In this document: positions 25,234 through 34,446 of the stretch, piece by piece
Layout: each line of letters opens with the position of its first letter
How positions within the stretch are numbered: the first letter of the stretch is position 1
Origin: JBBPZK01 sp965219175
GTDB lineage: Bacteria; Actinomycetota; Rubrobacteria; Rubrobacterales; Rubrobacteraceae
Reading direction: 5' to 3'
Assembly: GCA_965219175.1 (NCBI GenBank)
Contig: CBDCNI010000001.1
Coordinates: 620,001-684,000 of the forward strand
DNA: 64,000 nt
Notes under the pieces: generated by a model
What the model saw: the letters and a program-made list of their open reading frames with translations, nothing else
Databases searched by the model: none
What the model was told of the DNA's origin: nothing
Translations under genes and position numbers: made by a program

Positions 25234-26469
25234 GTGACGAGTGAGCTTCCCCATACTAAAGCCCTAATCCTGGTTACTTCGAGGCCGGAGTCCGTGGAGG
25301 TGGCGGTTGAGACTTCGCGGCCGGAGGTTCTTGCTTTGATCTTCTCTCAAGATGTCCTCCTTGCGGTGGCGGCGAAGTGTTCGGAGCTTTCGGACTCGGG
25401 AGTCTCGTTCCGGCACCGGATGGTTGATCGGCCTATGGAGATCGAGGACGCTTTCGATAAGTTCGCCCTGGCCCTCTCGGACCTGGAAGAGATGGGATTC
25501 TCCCCCGAGGAGGTGCTGCTGGACGTTACGGGCGGGACGACGCCGATGCGGGTCGGGACGGCGCTTGCGGCGATGACCCGTGGGATCGGGATGGTTCACC
25601 AACGGGTGCCTCAACGTTACGTGGACGGCAACTGGTCACGGGATATGTCGCATGGGATCGAGGTGGTCCCCATGCAAAATCCTCTCCTCGCCACGGGCCT
25701 CTTGCGTGAAGGTCAGGCGGTGGAACTTTTCAACCGGCGGGATTACGGGGCGGCGGCGCTGGTCTTCGAGGACGTGGCCCGGAAAGTGAGCGGCGTGGAG
25801 CGCCGCCACTATTATCGGGGGCTGCTGTTACTGTCGGAGGGGTATGCTGCCTGGGATGTCACGGATTATTCGATGGCTCTGGATAAGCTGCGCGAGGCTC
25901 GGGGGGAGCTTGGGGTCGAGTTTTCGGAGGGGGAGCTTGCGGAGCGGGCCGCCGGTATCTCCTCGCGCATCTCGGCGCATATGCCTTTTCTCGGGAAGGT
26001 CCGCAAACTCTCGCTGGAGAGCGTCGTGGATATGCTCGAGAACGCCCGACGCAGGATAGGGGATCAAGGCCGCCACGACGACGGCGTCGCCCGACTCTAC
26101 CGAACCATCGAGATGTTCCACCAATGGCGACTCTCCCAACGCTCCATCGACACCGCCAATGTCGACTGGAGCAAGGTGGATGAGGCGAGTAAAGAACTGT
26201 TCCTCGGTCAGACAGAGCTTGCAGAGCTACCGTCGTACCTCGATCTCCTCCGGGCGCGAACGCTCGACCGCATCCTGCACGAGGAGTCGGCGGAGGAGGA
26301 GCCTGTACTCTGGGATCTCCTGCGCCAGCGTAACCATTCCATCCTGGCCCACGGCCTGAACCCTATCGGCGAGAAGTCCGCCCGGCGCTTTTTGGAGTAC
26401 GTGGACGGCCTGATCGAGGCTTCCGAGGCGCGTGCCGGGGCCGAGCATCTCACCTTGCGAGGTCTGTAG
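25234..26469 (+). CDS. CARF-HEPN ribonuclease (Csm6/Csx1-like, TIGR02710 type)
   Basis: 411 residues. The N-terminal CARF-like Rossmann domain shows VLLDVTGGTTPMRVGTAL (DVTGGTTPM at 97-105), the ligand loop of proteins that bind cyclic oligoadenylate. The C-terminal helical domain has the HEPN active site R366-x6-H373 (RNHSILAH). Such proteins are collateral RNases of type III systems, switched on by the Cas10 cyclase. No cyclase-competent Cas10 is encoded in this window, so its activator here is unexplained. It sits 10 bp after csc1 and 1 bp before cas6, inside the operon. Confidence 0.8.
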   Translation: MTSELPHTKALILVTSRPESVEVAVETSRPEVLALIFSQDVLLAVAAKCSELSDSGVSFRHRMVDRPMEIEDAFDKFALALSDLEEMGFSPEEVLLDVTGGTTPMRVGTALAAMTRGIGMVHQRVPQRYVDGNWSRDMSHGIEVVPMQNPLLATGLLREGQAVELFNRRDYGAAALVFEDVARKVSGVERRHYYRGLLLLSEGYAAWDVTDYSMALDKLREARGELGVEFSEGELAERAAGISSRISAHMPFLGKVRKLSLESVVDMLENARRRIGDQGRHDDGVARLYRTIEMFHQWRLSQRSIDTANVDWSKVDEASKELFLGQTELAELPSYLDLLRARTLDRILHEESAEEEPVLWDLLRQRNHSILAHGLNPIGEKSARRFLEYVDGLIEASEARAGAEHLTLRGL

Positions 26470-26470
26470 G

Positions 26471-27418
26471 GTGGCGCTTGAGTTGCATTGCCACGAGGTG
26501 ACGGTTCGGTTTTTGGAGAAGGCCGTGGTGCCGCCGTATGAAGGGTCCATGATCCGGGGCGCCTTCGGTCGCGCTTTCAAGGATAGCTGCTGCCCCTTTC
26601 CTCACAGAAATGGAGAAGGTTGCCCGCTCGGACAGAAGTGCCCCTACGCCTACGTCTTCGAGACCTCACCGCCAGAGGATGCTCGCGACTTCGCCAAAAA
26701 CAGGGAGGTACCCCGGCCCTACATATTCGAGCCACCGGAAGAGACGAAGATGGAGTACGCTCCCGGCGAGAGGATGCGCTTCGGATTCAACGTCGTCGGT
26801 CGGGCAGCGGACTACATGCCGTATTTCATCTACGCTTTCTCGAAGATGGGAGACGTGGGTGTCGGCCGCCTGAGGGCGACGTATGAACTGGAACAGGTGG
26901 TGGCGAAGAACCCGCTGGCCGGAGTCGAGGAGGAAGTCTACAACGGCGAATCGGTCAGGAACCGCCGGCTTCCCGTGCGCTGGAGCGCCGCGGAGGTCGC
27001 GGCGAAGAAGCTGAACGGAGAGCGGTTACGGGTCGAGTTCCTGACGCCGGCGTTCGTGAAGTACAAAGGAAAAGTCTCTCCCGAGGCGCCGCCTTTCGCC
27101 GCGCTGGTACAGGCGCTCCTCATCCGTATCCCGATGCTCTCGGCTATGCACTGTGCGGAGATCTGGCACGCGGACTTCCGGGACATGGTGCGCAGGGCAG
27201 AGGAGGTGGATACGGTGATGGACGATACTACTTGGGTCTCTTTCCGGCGACACTCCTCGTTCAAGGGACGCACGGAGACGCTGGAGGGCCTCGTAGGGAG
27301 CGCTGCTTACGAGGGATCGGTCGAAGAGTTCCTACCGCTACTGTGCATGGGCCAACTCACCCACGTCGGCAAGCGGGCGGTCTTCGGGTTGGGACGCTAC
27401 CGACTATGCGGTATCTGA
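26471..27418 (+). CDS. cas6: crRNA-processing endoribonuclease Cas6
   Basis: About 315 residues from GTG 26471. Two ferredoxin-like halves are expected. The N-terminus has LHCHEVTVRFLEKAVVP and GSMIRGAFGRAF, a four-Cys insertion follows (CCPFPHRNGEGCPLGQKC), and the C-terminus has the glycine-rich loop THVGKRAVFGLGRYRL diagnostic of Cas6. It cuts repeats to leave the ACUGAAAG handle, in both the main array and, if transcribed, the unit at 17651. It is the last gene of the effector operon. Confidence 0.9.
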   Translation: MALELHCHEVTVRFLEKAVVPPYEGSMIRGAFGRAFKDSCCPFPHRNGEGCPLGQKCPYAYVFETSPPEDARDFAKNREVPRPYIFEPPEETKMEYAPGERMRFGFNVVGRAADYMPYFIYAFSKMGDVGVGRLRATYELEQVVAKNPLAGVEEEVYNGESVRNRRLPVRWSAAEVAAKKLNGERLRVEFLTPAFVKYKGKVSPEAPPFAALVQALLIRIPMLSAMHCAEIWHADFRDMVRRAEEVDTVMDDTTWVSFRRHSSFKGRTETLEGLVGSAAYEGSVEEFLPLLCMGQLTHVGKRAVFGLGRYRLCGI

Positions 27419-27494
27419 AACTCGCCTGAATCGCGCTTACGGTCACAATTACGACGTCGTAGTATCCTCCCCATTAACGAGAAGGAGGTCCGTA

Positions 27495-28244
27495 GTGATC
27501 AGGAACAACAGGTTTGGATCCGTCGTTGCAAGTATCCTCGTTCTTTTGTTGCTGCTCGTCGTCACCGCCTGCAATGGTACTCCTTCTGATAAAGCCCAAA
27601 CCGGCAAGACTTCGGAGTCCGGGAAGAGTTCGGTGTCCGGGACTACGACCGCATCTTCGGGGACGACTCAGACGGTGAAGGCCGTCGAGAAGAAGTCCGG
27701 CGGGAGTACGCTGACGCCCGCCGAGGCGACCGTCGGGCCGCGCGAGGAGTCGGCGATGCCGGCCAGCGGGATAAAAAAGGCCCGGTCTCACCCGCCGACC
27801 AAAACCCCTCCGAAGGGCGTGAGGACTTTTCCGGCGACCAGCAACAAGAACGTCAGCGGCAAGATAGATTATCCGAGAGAGCCCCCGACCAATGGGGATC
27901 ACGCGCCGATCTGGCAGAACTGCGGGTTCTATAAAGAGCCCGTCAAGAACGAGACGGCGGTCCATAGCCTGGACCACGGGGCGGTTTGGATCTCCTACCG
28001 CCCAAACCTTCCCACCTCCCAGCTCGACGTCCTCCGAAAGCTCGCCAAAGAGAGGTACGTCCTGGTCAGTCTCTATCCGGGGCAGCCGGCGCCCGTGATC
28101 GTCACCGCCTGGAGAAACCAGATCCGCTTGCAGAACGCGAACGACCCGCGCCTAAAGCAGTTCGTGAAACAGTTCCGTCTTAGTGACACGGCTCCTCGCG
28201 CCGGCAACGGTTGCGTCTTCGGTGTCGGCAAGCCGGGCTCGTAG
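27495..28244 (+). CDS. DUF3105 lipoprotein
   Basis: 249 residues from GTG 27495 with an AAGGAGG ribosome site. A lipoprotein signal is clear (LLLLLVVTACNG; Cys is the lipidation site). A Ser/Thr-rich linker of about 80 residues follows. The folded domain has the DUF3105 pattern GDHAPIWQNCGFY, HSLDHGAVWISY and a final Cys. It is an extracellular membrane-anchored protein common in Actinobacteria; its function is unknown. Confidence 0.88.
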   Translation: MIRNNRFGSVVASILVLLLLLVVTACNGTPSDKAQTGKTSESGKSSVSGTTTASSGTTQTVKAVEKKSGGSTLTPAEATVGPREESAMPASGIKKARSHPPTKTPPKGVRTFPATSNKNVSGKIDYPREPPTNGDHAPIWQNCGFYKEPVKNETAVHSLDHGAVWISYRPNLPTSQLDVLRKLAKERYVLVSLYPGQPAPVIVTAWRNQIRLQNANDPRLKQFVKQFRLSDTAPRAGNGCVFGVGKPGS

Positions 28245-28325
28245 CCGCCGGTGCGCCGGATGGTAAGATGGACTTCTTGCGAGTTTCAGGTGAGGGATCT
28301 ACAAAGGAATAAAGGAGAGAGCGGG

Positions 28326-28835
28326 ATGGATAAGAGCCGTAGAGAAGAGGGCATTCTTTCCGAGGAGATGAAGGACAAGCGCGAGGAGATCGTCGAGCTT
28401 CTCAAAACAGCGTACTTCATGGAGCTGGAGACGGTGGTCAACTACGTCACGAGTTCGACCAACCCGGACGGGGTTCGGGCGCAGCAGATCAAGGAATCTC
28501 TTGAGGCGGATATCCAGGAGGAGTTGATGCACGCCCAACAGTTCGCGGCCCGCATCAAGGAACTCTACGGCGTCGTCCCCGGTTCGTCAGATTTCAAGGC
28601 TGTGCAGGAGTTCTTGCAGCCGCCGGAGGACCAGATAGATGTGGTCTCCGTGATCCGCGGCGTGATCGAAGCCGAAAGAGGAGCCATCGAACACTACACC
28701 CGGATCGTCGAAGAGACCGCCGACGCGGACCTCGTAACCCAGGACATGGTAATAGCCGTCCTGCACGACGAGCAAGGCCACATGCGCCTCTTCGAAGGCT
28801 TCCTCCGCGAATACGAGGTCGAAGGCAAAGCCTAG
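28326..28835 (+). CDS. Ferritin-like four-helix protein
   Basis: 169 residues from ATG 28326, after an AGGAGAG site. Metal-binding-type acids and His recur at four-helix spacing: MELETVVNY, QEELMHAQQF, VIEAERGAIEHY and HDEQGHMRLFEGF. This suggests a diiron ferritin-like or bacterioferritin-like protein for iron storage or peroxide defence. The exact subfamily cannot be fixed by eye. A rubredoxin-like gene lies convergently downstream. Confidence 0.8.
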   Translation: MDKSRREEGILSEEMKDKREEIVELLKTAYFMELETVVNYVTSSTNPDGVRAQQIKESLEADIQEELMHAQQFAARIKELYGVVPGSSDFKAVQEFLQPPEDQIDVVSVIRGVIEAERGAIEHYTRIVEETADADLVTQDMVIAVLHDEQGHMRLFEGFLREYEVEGKA

Positions 28836-28853
28836 AGTCCTCCAGCCGGACTT

Positions 28854-29036
28854 TTAGAAACCAGGAAGCGGTATCTCGTCGAATTCCCGTCGATCCGCGC
28901 CGCACTCCGGGCAGTTCTCGGGCAGGGCTCCCTCCACCCGGTAGCCGCACACGGTGCAGCCCCAGTTGAGAGAGACTGCCTCACCCCGTTCTTTATCGGG
29001 GCCGTCTCCGGGGTATTCGGGTCCTCTATCCGCCAA
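28854..29036 (-). CDS. Small rubredoxin-like/rubrerythrin-type iron protein
   Basis: 60 residues with two CxxC knuckles (C27-TV-C30 and C42-PE-C45) in GCTVCGYRVEG and NCPECGADRREF, the pattern of a rubrerythrin C-terminal domain. It likely binds one iron and passes electrons. It is close to the ferritin-like gene but on the other strand, consistent with oxidative-stress iron metabolism. Confidence 0.8.
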   Translation of the reverse strand: MADRGPEYPGDGPDKERGEAVSLNWGCTVCGYRVEGALPENCPECGADRREFDEIPLPGF

Positions 29037-29206
29037 GATGCCCTCCAGGTAGTTTCGTGAGCGAGGAAATTATGCCACGGGAGGGCGTGGTGGATCCTCC
29101 GGCAAGATCCAGGATGCGCGGCTCCCGGCTTCCCCGATGGTAGACTTGCCCGCGCCGTCGCGTGGGCGGTTGTCGTGTGAACGTTGCGGACGGAAAGGTT
29201 TGCGGG

Positions 29207-30112
29207 ATGTGGAAGAGGGGACGGTTTTACGCCGGCGGGTTGCGCGACGCTGCTGGGTCCGTCCCGCCGACCGGGTTCGTGGTCCTCTCCATCTTCTCCG
29301 TCCAGCTCGGCGCCGCCGTCGCAAAGAGCCTCTTCGACTCTTTGGGTCCGGGCGGCACGGTCTTTCTCCGCATCGCTTTCGCGGCACTCGCGCTGCTCGT
29401 CCTGTGGCGTCCCCGGCTCTCGGGATACGCCCGCGGAGACTACCTGATCGCCTGTGCTTTCGGCCTGACGCTCGTGGGGATGAACTTCTCCATCTACCAG
29501 GCTTTCGACCGCATCCCACTCGGCGTGGCGGTGACGATTGAGTTCGTAGGCCCACTCAGCGTCGCCATCTTGGGCTCCCGCCGCCTGCTGGACCTCCTCT
29601 GGGCTTCTCTCGCCGCCGCCGGAATACTACTGCTCGCCCCTCTCGGGATACTCGGCAGCGTGAACCTTGATCCTCTCGGCGTGGCTTTCGCCCTGTTGGC
29701 GGGATGTTTCTGGGCTGCTTACATACTCCTCAGCGCCCGCACGGGACAACGTTTCCCCGGCAACACGGGCCTCGTCTTCGCCCTCTGCGTCGGGACCGTC
29801 GTCCTGTTGCCGGTCGGGATCTCCGGCGCCGGCTACGCTCTCCTGAACCCGTGGCTCCTCCTCGCCGGCTTCGGGGTCGCCATGCTTTCCTCAGCAATCC
29901 CCTACTCGCTGGAGCTGGAAGCCCTCCGCAAGATCCCGGCCCGCGTCTTCGGCGTCCTGATGAGCCTTGAGCCGGCCGTCGCCGCCCTCGTCGGCTTCAT
30001 CGTCCTCGGAGAGCAACTCGGCCCGCGCGCCGTAGCCGCCATCCTCCTGGTAACCGTCGCCGCAGCCGGCGCCTCACGTTTCGGTGTACGTGAACACAAT
30101 CCGGCTGGCTAG
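29207..30112 (+). CDS. EamA-family exporter similar to RhtA
   Basis: About 301 residues with ten hydrophobic helices in two EamA repeats. LGVAVTIEFVGPLSVAIL and IPYSLELEALRKIPARVFGVLMSLEPAVAAL are hallmarks of RhtA-type threonine/homoserine exporters. The start at ATG 29207 has a GGAAAGG site; GTG 29162 or 29177 are alternatives. The substrate is inferred from the family. Confidence 0.88.
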   Translation: MWKRGRFYAGGLRDAAGSVPPTGFVVLSIFSVQLGAAVAKSLFDSLGPGGTVFLRIAFAALALLVLWRPRLSGYARGDYLIACAFGLTLVGMNFSIYQAFDRIPLGVAVTIEFVGPLSVAILGSRRLLDLLWASLAAAGILLLAPLGILGSVNLDPLGVAFALLAGCFWAAYILLSARTGQRFPGNTGLVFALCVGTVVLLPVGISGAGYALLNPWLLLAGFGVAMLSSAIPYSLELEALRKIPARVFGVLMSLEPAVAALVGFIVLGEQLGPRAVAAILLVTVAAAGASRFGVREHNPAG

Positions 30113-30336
30113 GGTAGTTTGGTCACCCTTTGTGAAGATATAGTTTACGCGCTGGAGAAAGGTGTTACAGAGAAGCACAATGACATCGGCCCATACATAC
30201 CTCCCAGGCAGGTGTGAGCAGTAGAATATGGGCTCTCTAGCAAAAATGTTCCGCTCCAGTAGTTTCGCAGGGTCAACTACATACACTGAAAGTTGCTGAA
30301 GGGAGACTTTCGAAAGCTGAGAACGATTGGACAAGA

Positions 30337-30822
30337 TTACTCGTTTTGCGGAACTTCGTTCAAGAGCATCTCTTCCCAGACCGAGTGTCCATTGAGGTCA
30401 AGTATATCCGCTCCATTGTTCTCGGCTGCGCGAAGCCCTTCCAGCAGCGATGTATCGAGTTCGTATGGATTTAAGGGAACGCTAAGCTCGCTAGCTAACT
30501 CTTCTAAAGACTCGATTACCGGATCGTTCTTACTTGAAGTAGCGTAGTAGCGCCGTGCTCTTAATCCACTTAACACCTTTGCTATCTCGGATACTTCTAT
30601 AGACTCCATGCCTTGTGACACTGCTATCCTCTCCGTATCTCCTTTTCTGCCCGTTTCTTTTATCGAGTCTCGTGCAGGGAGTTTGGATGGCGAAGTAGTT
30701 GAACTACCTCCCTGAGGAGGTGAAGGAGGTACCTCGTTGTTTGAAACGTTCTTTTTTCTAGCGACCGGACTGTATCCTCTTCTCTGGGGCGGTCTATATC
30801 CACCAGTTTTCTTCTGTGACAT
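30337..30822 (-). CDS. Unrecognised protein, second gene of an AT-rich pair
   Basis: 161 residues. The first 60 are basic, Pro/Ser/Gln-rich and likely disordered (GGYRPPQRRGYSPVARKK). The remainder is predicted helical with acidic patches (VIESLEELASELSVPLN). No family recognised. It lies 6 bp after the DUF6338-like gene, so the two form an operon. The pair is less GC-rich than its surroundings. Confidence 0.65.
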   Translation of the reverse strand: MSQKKTGGYRPPQRRGYSPVARKKNVSNNEVPPSPPQGGSSTTSPSKLPARDSIKETGRKGDTERIAVSQGMESIEVSEIAKVLSGLRARRYYATSSKNDPVIESLEELASELSVPLNPYELDTSLLEGLRAAENNGADILDLNGHSVWEEMLLNEVPQNE

Positions 30823-30828
30823 GTTTAC

Positions 30829-31464
30829 TTACTCCTCTTGGTAGAGTTCTATGAAGTAGCATTCCTCTATACTTATGATAGCACCTAATGTTCCTTCCAC
30901 TTTTTCACGGAACTGGTGCGTTTCCTGGTCTACACGCCAGACCTCCTCAACGTATACTTGCTGTCTGTGTGGGTGCGACGAAGCTACGGATTCCGTTCCA
31001 AAGTAGCCTCCGATCACGGGCTTGTCCTCTTCCTTGAAATGAAAGAGAATCCAACAAGGTTTTTGTTTTCTAAAGAACCCGTCCCAGCCGGTTGGGGAAG
31101 GGTCCAAAAGTGTGTTGCGGAGAAAGTTCCAGTCGAGAAACTTACGGAATCCAATCGCTAATCCGATTGGTGAAAGAATCACTACAATCAAGATCAAGAG
31201 GTAACTCAACCATGGATGCTTGATCGGAAACGCACTTACATCAACTAGTAGCAGCAGCCATGACCATAGAAGCAGATTCAAAAGGCTGAAGCTCACAACC
31301 TCTATAAGAGAGTTGCCGAAGTTACCGCGTTCGGTAGCCACAGTGAGATCATAAATCTTCATGGCTAGAAAGCCGGGAACTACAAAGAAAACAGCAAGGA
31401 TAAGGACTTTGGGTTCTAGGATCCCAGATAATTTAACGTTCTGAAGTCCTTCAAGCGTTGTCAT
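30829..31464 (-). CDS. DUF6338-like membrane protein
   Basis: 211 residues from ATG 31464. Three hydrophobic helices occupy the first ~115 residues (VLILAVFFVVPGFLAMKIYD; SLLNLLLWSWLLLLVDV; YLLILIVVILSPIGLAIGF). A soluble C-terminal domain has VIGGYFGTESVASSHPHRQQVY, like DUF6338. Proteins of this family appear in accessory gene pairs of unknown function. The low GC suggests recent acquisition. Confidence 0.7.
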   Translation of the reverse strand: MTTLEGLQNVKLSGILEPKVLILAVFFVVPGFLAMKIYDLTVATERGNFGNSLIEVVSFSLLNLLLWSWLLLLVDVSAFPIKHPWLSYLLILIVVILSPIGLAIGFRKFLDWNFLRNTLLDPSPTGWDGFFRKQKPCWILFHFKEEDKPVIGGYFGTESVASSHPHRQQVYVEEVWRVDQETHQFREKVEGTLGAIISIEECYFIELYQEE

Positions 31465-31519
31465 CGTCCAAGCAGTCCTCTCCACCGAAGACGCTGTACA
31501 TCCGTTCGAGGCTTGATTT

Positions 31520-33259
31520 CTACTTCTTCCATTCCCGCGAAACCGCCACCTCCACCTCTACGGGCACTTTCTTTAATAACACTTCCCCGGCACGGACCAT
31601 GGCAGACTTCATGCGCTCTCCCACCTCGGAAGCCAGGTTCTCGGGGCATTCGACCACCAACTCGTCGTGTACGCAGTTGATGAGCCGGGCATCCGTTCCT
31701 TCCAACTCGTCGCGCACGTAGACCAGTGCCAGCTTGGCGATGTCGGCACTCGACCCTTGAATTGGATAGTTCATCGCCTCGCGCCTCATGCCCCCACGGT
31801 CGTCGCCGACCGTATCCCCGAACTTCCTCACCCTTCCCGAGAGCGTGCGGAGCGTACGATCCCTGGTTGCCTTATTCGCCGTACTCTGCAAGAAACGCTG
31901 CACTTTCGGGTAGTTGGCGAAATACTCGTCTATGAGCTGACGGCCCCGCGCCTCGTCGGTGCCGAGTTGGGCCGAGAGGCTCTTCGCCCCGCGCCCGTAC
32001 ATCAGTCCGAAGTTGATCCTCTTTGCCGCCGAACGCTGCTCCTTGTCGACTTCTTCCAGCTCGACTCCGTACATCGTCGCCGCAGTAACCCGGTGCAGGT
32101 CGTCCCCGTTCCTGAATGCCTCGACGAAAGCAGGGTCCCCCGAGACCTCCGCCAATATCCGCAACTCTATCTGGGAGTAGTCGGCGATCACTAATGCGTT
32201 GCCTTGTTCTGCTACAAAGCACTCACGGAACTCGTCCTCGTGGGGTATCTGTTGGATATTCGGGTTCGTGCATGCCAAACGTCCCGTTGGGACGCGGCAC
32301 TGGAGGAAGTTGGCGTGGATGCGGCCGGTCTTCGGGTGGACGAAGTTGGCGTAGGTTTCGAGGTAGGTGCCGAGCTTTTTCTGGAGTTCGCGGTAATCTA
32401 GGAGGGCCTTCGCCGCCGGATGGTCCACCTTGAGGAGAGTCCACACCTTCGTGTCGGAGAGTTCTATCCCCAGCAAACGAAAGGCGTCGGTGATCTGCTT
32501 CGGGCTGTTGAGGTTTAGACGGGGTCCGAGTCCTTCCAGCGGCAGGACGCCTTCCGGTTCCGGGAAGAAAGACTCCAGATGAACGGCCGCCTCGTCCCGG
32601 CGTTTGCGCACCTTCTTCTCCAGTTTCTTCCACTTCTCCACGTCTAGCTTTATGCCCGCGAGCTCCATCTCCGAGAGCGCCGCCACCGTTCGGAACTCTA
32701 TCTTGGAGACCGTCCCGAGCTTCTCCTCGGCCAGCTTCTCGGCGAGCCTTTCGCGCAGCGGCAGCAGGACGGCGGCGTCCCTGGCGGCGTACTCTAGTTG
32801 CCGCCCCGAAAGCTCCCCGGACCAGTCTTCTCGTTGGGCCGACTTGTCCAGGCTCTCGTCCAGGTAACGTTCGGAGATCGCCTCCAGCGCGTAGGACGCC
32901 CCCTGCTCACCGCCGTCCAGTAGCTGGGCCGCGAGCATTGTGTCGAAGATGGGGGAGAGGGAAATGCCGTGCGCGTCTTTGAGGAAAGCGTAGTCGAACT
33001 TCGCGTTCTGGAGGATTTTTACCGGACCGTCCTCCAGCATCTCCTTGAGCGCCGAGAGGTCCCGCGCCCCGAACACGTCCACGATGAAGGTCTGTTCCGG
33101 GGTGGAGAGTTGGAGCAGGCGCGTCCGGCCGTCACGAGGGCTGAGGCTCGTCGTTTCGAGGTCCACCCCGATCTCCGCGGCGCTTCTCAAGGCTTCCGTG
33201 ACGCCTGGAAGCTCGTCCGCGTCGCTGATAAGCCGGTAGTTTAAGGTGCGTTCCTCCAC
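31520..33259 (-). CDS. Family A DNA polymerase with 3'-5' exonuclease, no 5'-nuclease
   Basis: 579 residues. The N-terminal DEDD exonuclease is recognisable by GVDLETTSL, ILQNAKFDYAFL and EYAARDAAVLLPL. The polymerase domain has CTNPNIQQIP, ADYSQIELRILA (motif A), RSAAKRINFGLMYG (motif B) and CVHDELVVE (motif C). The usual N-terminal flap-endonuclease domain of PolI is absent, so this is a Klenow-like protein. It could be the repair polymerase with a separate 5'-nuclease elsewhere, or a second family A polymerase. Confidence 0.95.
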   Translation of the reverse strand: MEERTLNYRLISDADELPGVTEALRSAAEIGVDLETTSLSPRDGRTRLLQLSTPEQTFIVDVFGARDLSALKEMLEDGPVKILQNAKFDYAFLKDAHGISLSPIFDTMLAAQLLDGGEQGASYALEAISERYLDESLDKSAQREDWSGELSGRQLEYAARDAAVLLPLRERLAEKLAEEKLGTVSKIEFRTVAALSEMELAGIKLDVEKWKKLEKKVRKRRDEAAVHLESFFPEPEGVLPLEGLGPRLNLNSPKQITDAFRLLGIELSDTKVWTLLKVDHPAAKALLDYRELQKKLGTYLETYANFVHPKTGRIHANFLQCRVPTGRLACTNPNIQQIPHEDEFRECFVAEQGNALVIADYSQIELRILAEVSGDPAFVEAFRNGDDLHRVTAATMYGVELEEVDKEQRSAAKRINFGLMYGRGAKSLSAQLGTDEARGRQLIDEYFANYPKVQRFLQSTANKATRDRTLRTLSGRVRKFGDTVGDDRGGMRREAMNYPIQGSSADIAKLALVYVRDELEGTDARLINCVHDELVVECPENLASEVGERMKSAMVRAGEVLLKKVPVEVEVAVSREWKK

Positions 33260-33324
33260 GCTTCGATTCTAGCAGGATAACGTTATTACACGCGCTTGGG
33301 CGGGGTGGGTTAAACTCTTCTTGT

Positions 33325-34437
33325 ATGGGAAACTCTTTCAAAGTAGGCCGAGTTTTCGGCATAGACGTGAAGATCCACTGGACCTTCTTCCTGCTGCTTC
33401 TTTTCTTCGGTTACATCGGATATACGGGCGCGAACGGCGGCGTGAGCACGGCGCTTATTACCATCGGTGTGATCCTGGCGCTCTTCTTCTGCGTGCTCTT
33501 GCACGAGCTGGGACACTCGCTCGTCGCCCAGCGGCTCGGGATAGAGGTGCCGGATATAACGCTCTTGCCTATCGGTGGGCTTGCGAGGCTCAAGGCCCTG
33601 CCGGAGAAACCCATAGATGAGGTGAAGATAGCTGTAGCCGGTCCCCTGGTGAACGTGGTGCTCGCCCCTATCTTCTTCGCCGTTGCGTACCTGATTGGGG
33701 CTGATTTCACGAGCTATCCGAACGTGTTCAACGGCGTTGACTCTGCCGGCCAGTTCTTTTTCTACCTCGGCTTTATAAACATCGTCCTCGCCCTCTTCAA
33801 CCTCATCCCGGCCTTTCCGCTGGACGGCGGACGCGTCCTGCGGGGATTGCTCGCGACCCGGTTTGGTCCTGTTAAGGCGACGGACATCTCGTCCACCATC
33901 GGCCAGGTCCTCTCCGCCGGTCTCTTCCTCGTCGGGCTCCTTACCGGCAATTTCTTCCTCGTCCTTATAGCTGTATTCGTCTTCTTCGGGGCGACCGGGG
34001 AGGTCCAGATGGTTCGCCAGAAGGAGCAGACGCGCGGCCTTACGGTCGCTGATGTGATGGGGACCAAGCGCCGGACCGAGACCGTAACGCCTTACCACAA
34101 CTTCGGGCAGGTCCTGGACGCCGTTATCCACGGCTACCAGGCGGACTTCCCGGTCGTGGATGAGGAGGGCAAGCTCGTCGGCATGATAACGCGCGGGGAG
34201 ATCTTCGCCGCCACCCGCTCCCCGGATAAGTACCGGGACGTGAGAGACCTTATGCGGACCGAGTTCCCGACTATATCCCCGGAAGCGGACCTCTTCGCGG
34301 ACGGCAACCGTATCCTGGAGGAGAGCGGCCTCCGGGCCGTCCCGGTCGTGAGAGGCGACGAGCTGGTTGGCATGCTCACAGTCGACGACATCGGCCAGGC
34401 CAACCTGTTGCGAGACCTCCGCGGCAAGCAAAGCTAA
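33325..34437 (+). CDS. Site-2 protease (M50) with CBS domains
   Basis: 370 residues. The zinc site HELGHS is near residue 60, and the third ligand motif IPAFPLDGGRVLRG near residue 165. About six membrane helices. The C-terminal ~130 residues form a pair of CBS domains (VADVMGTKRRTETV, DLMRTEFPTI, AVPVVRGDELVGMLTVDDI), which bind adenosyl ligands. Such intramembrane proteases release membrane-bound regulators; the substrate is unknown. The CBS pair suggests control by cell energy state, an inference from the family. Confidence 0.93.
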   Translation: MGNSFKVGRVFGIDVKIHWTFFLLLLFFGYIGYTGANGGVSTALITIGVILALFFCVLLHELGHSLVAQRLGIEVPDITLLPIGGLARLKALPEKPIDEVKIAVAGPLVNVVLAPIFFAVAYLIGADFTSYPNVFNGVDSAGQFFFYLGFINIVLALFNLIPAFPLDGGRVLRGLLATRFGPVKATDISSTIGQVLSAGLFLVGLLTGNFFLVLIAVFVFFGATGEVQMVRQKEQTRGLTVADVMGTKRRTETVTPYHNFGQVLDAVIHGYQADFPVVDEEGKLVGMITRGEIFAATRSPDKYRDVRDLMRTEFPTISPEADLFADGNRILEESGLRAVPVVRGDELVGMLTVDDIGQANLLRDLRGKQS

Positions 34438-34446
34438 GGCTCGACC

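Noticed and set aside
34438..34446. Cobalamin riboswitch for the BtuF-like gene
   Set aside because: Only 9 bp separate it from the protease gene, leaving no room for one.
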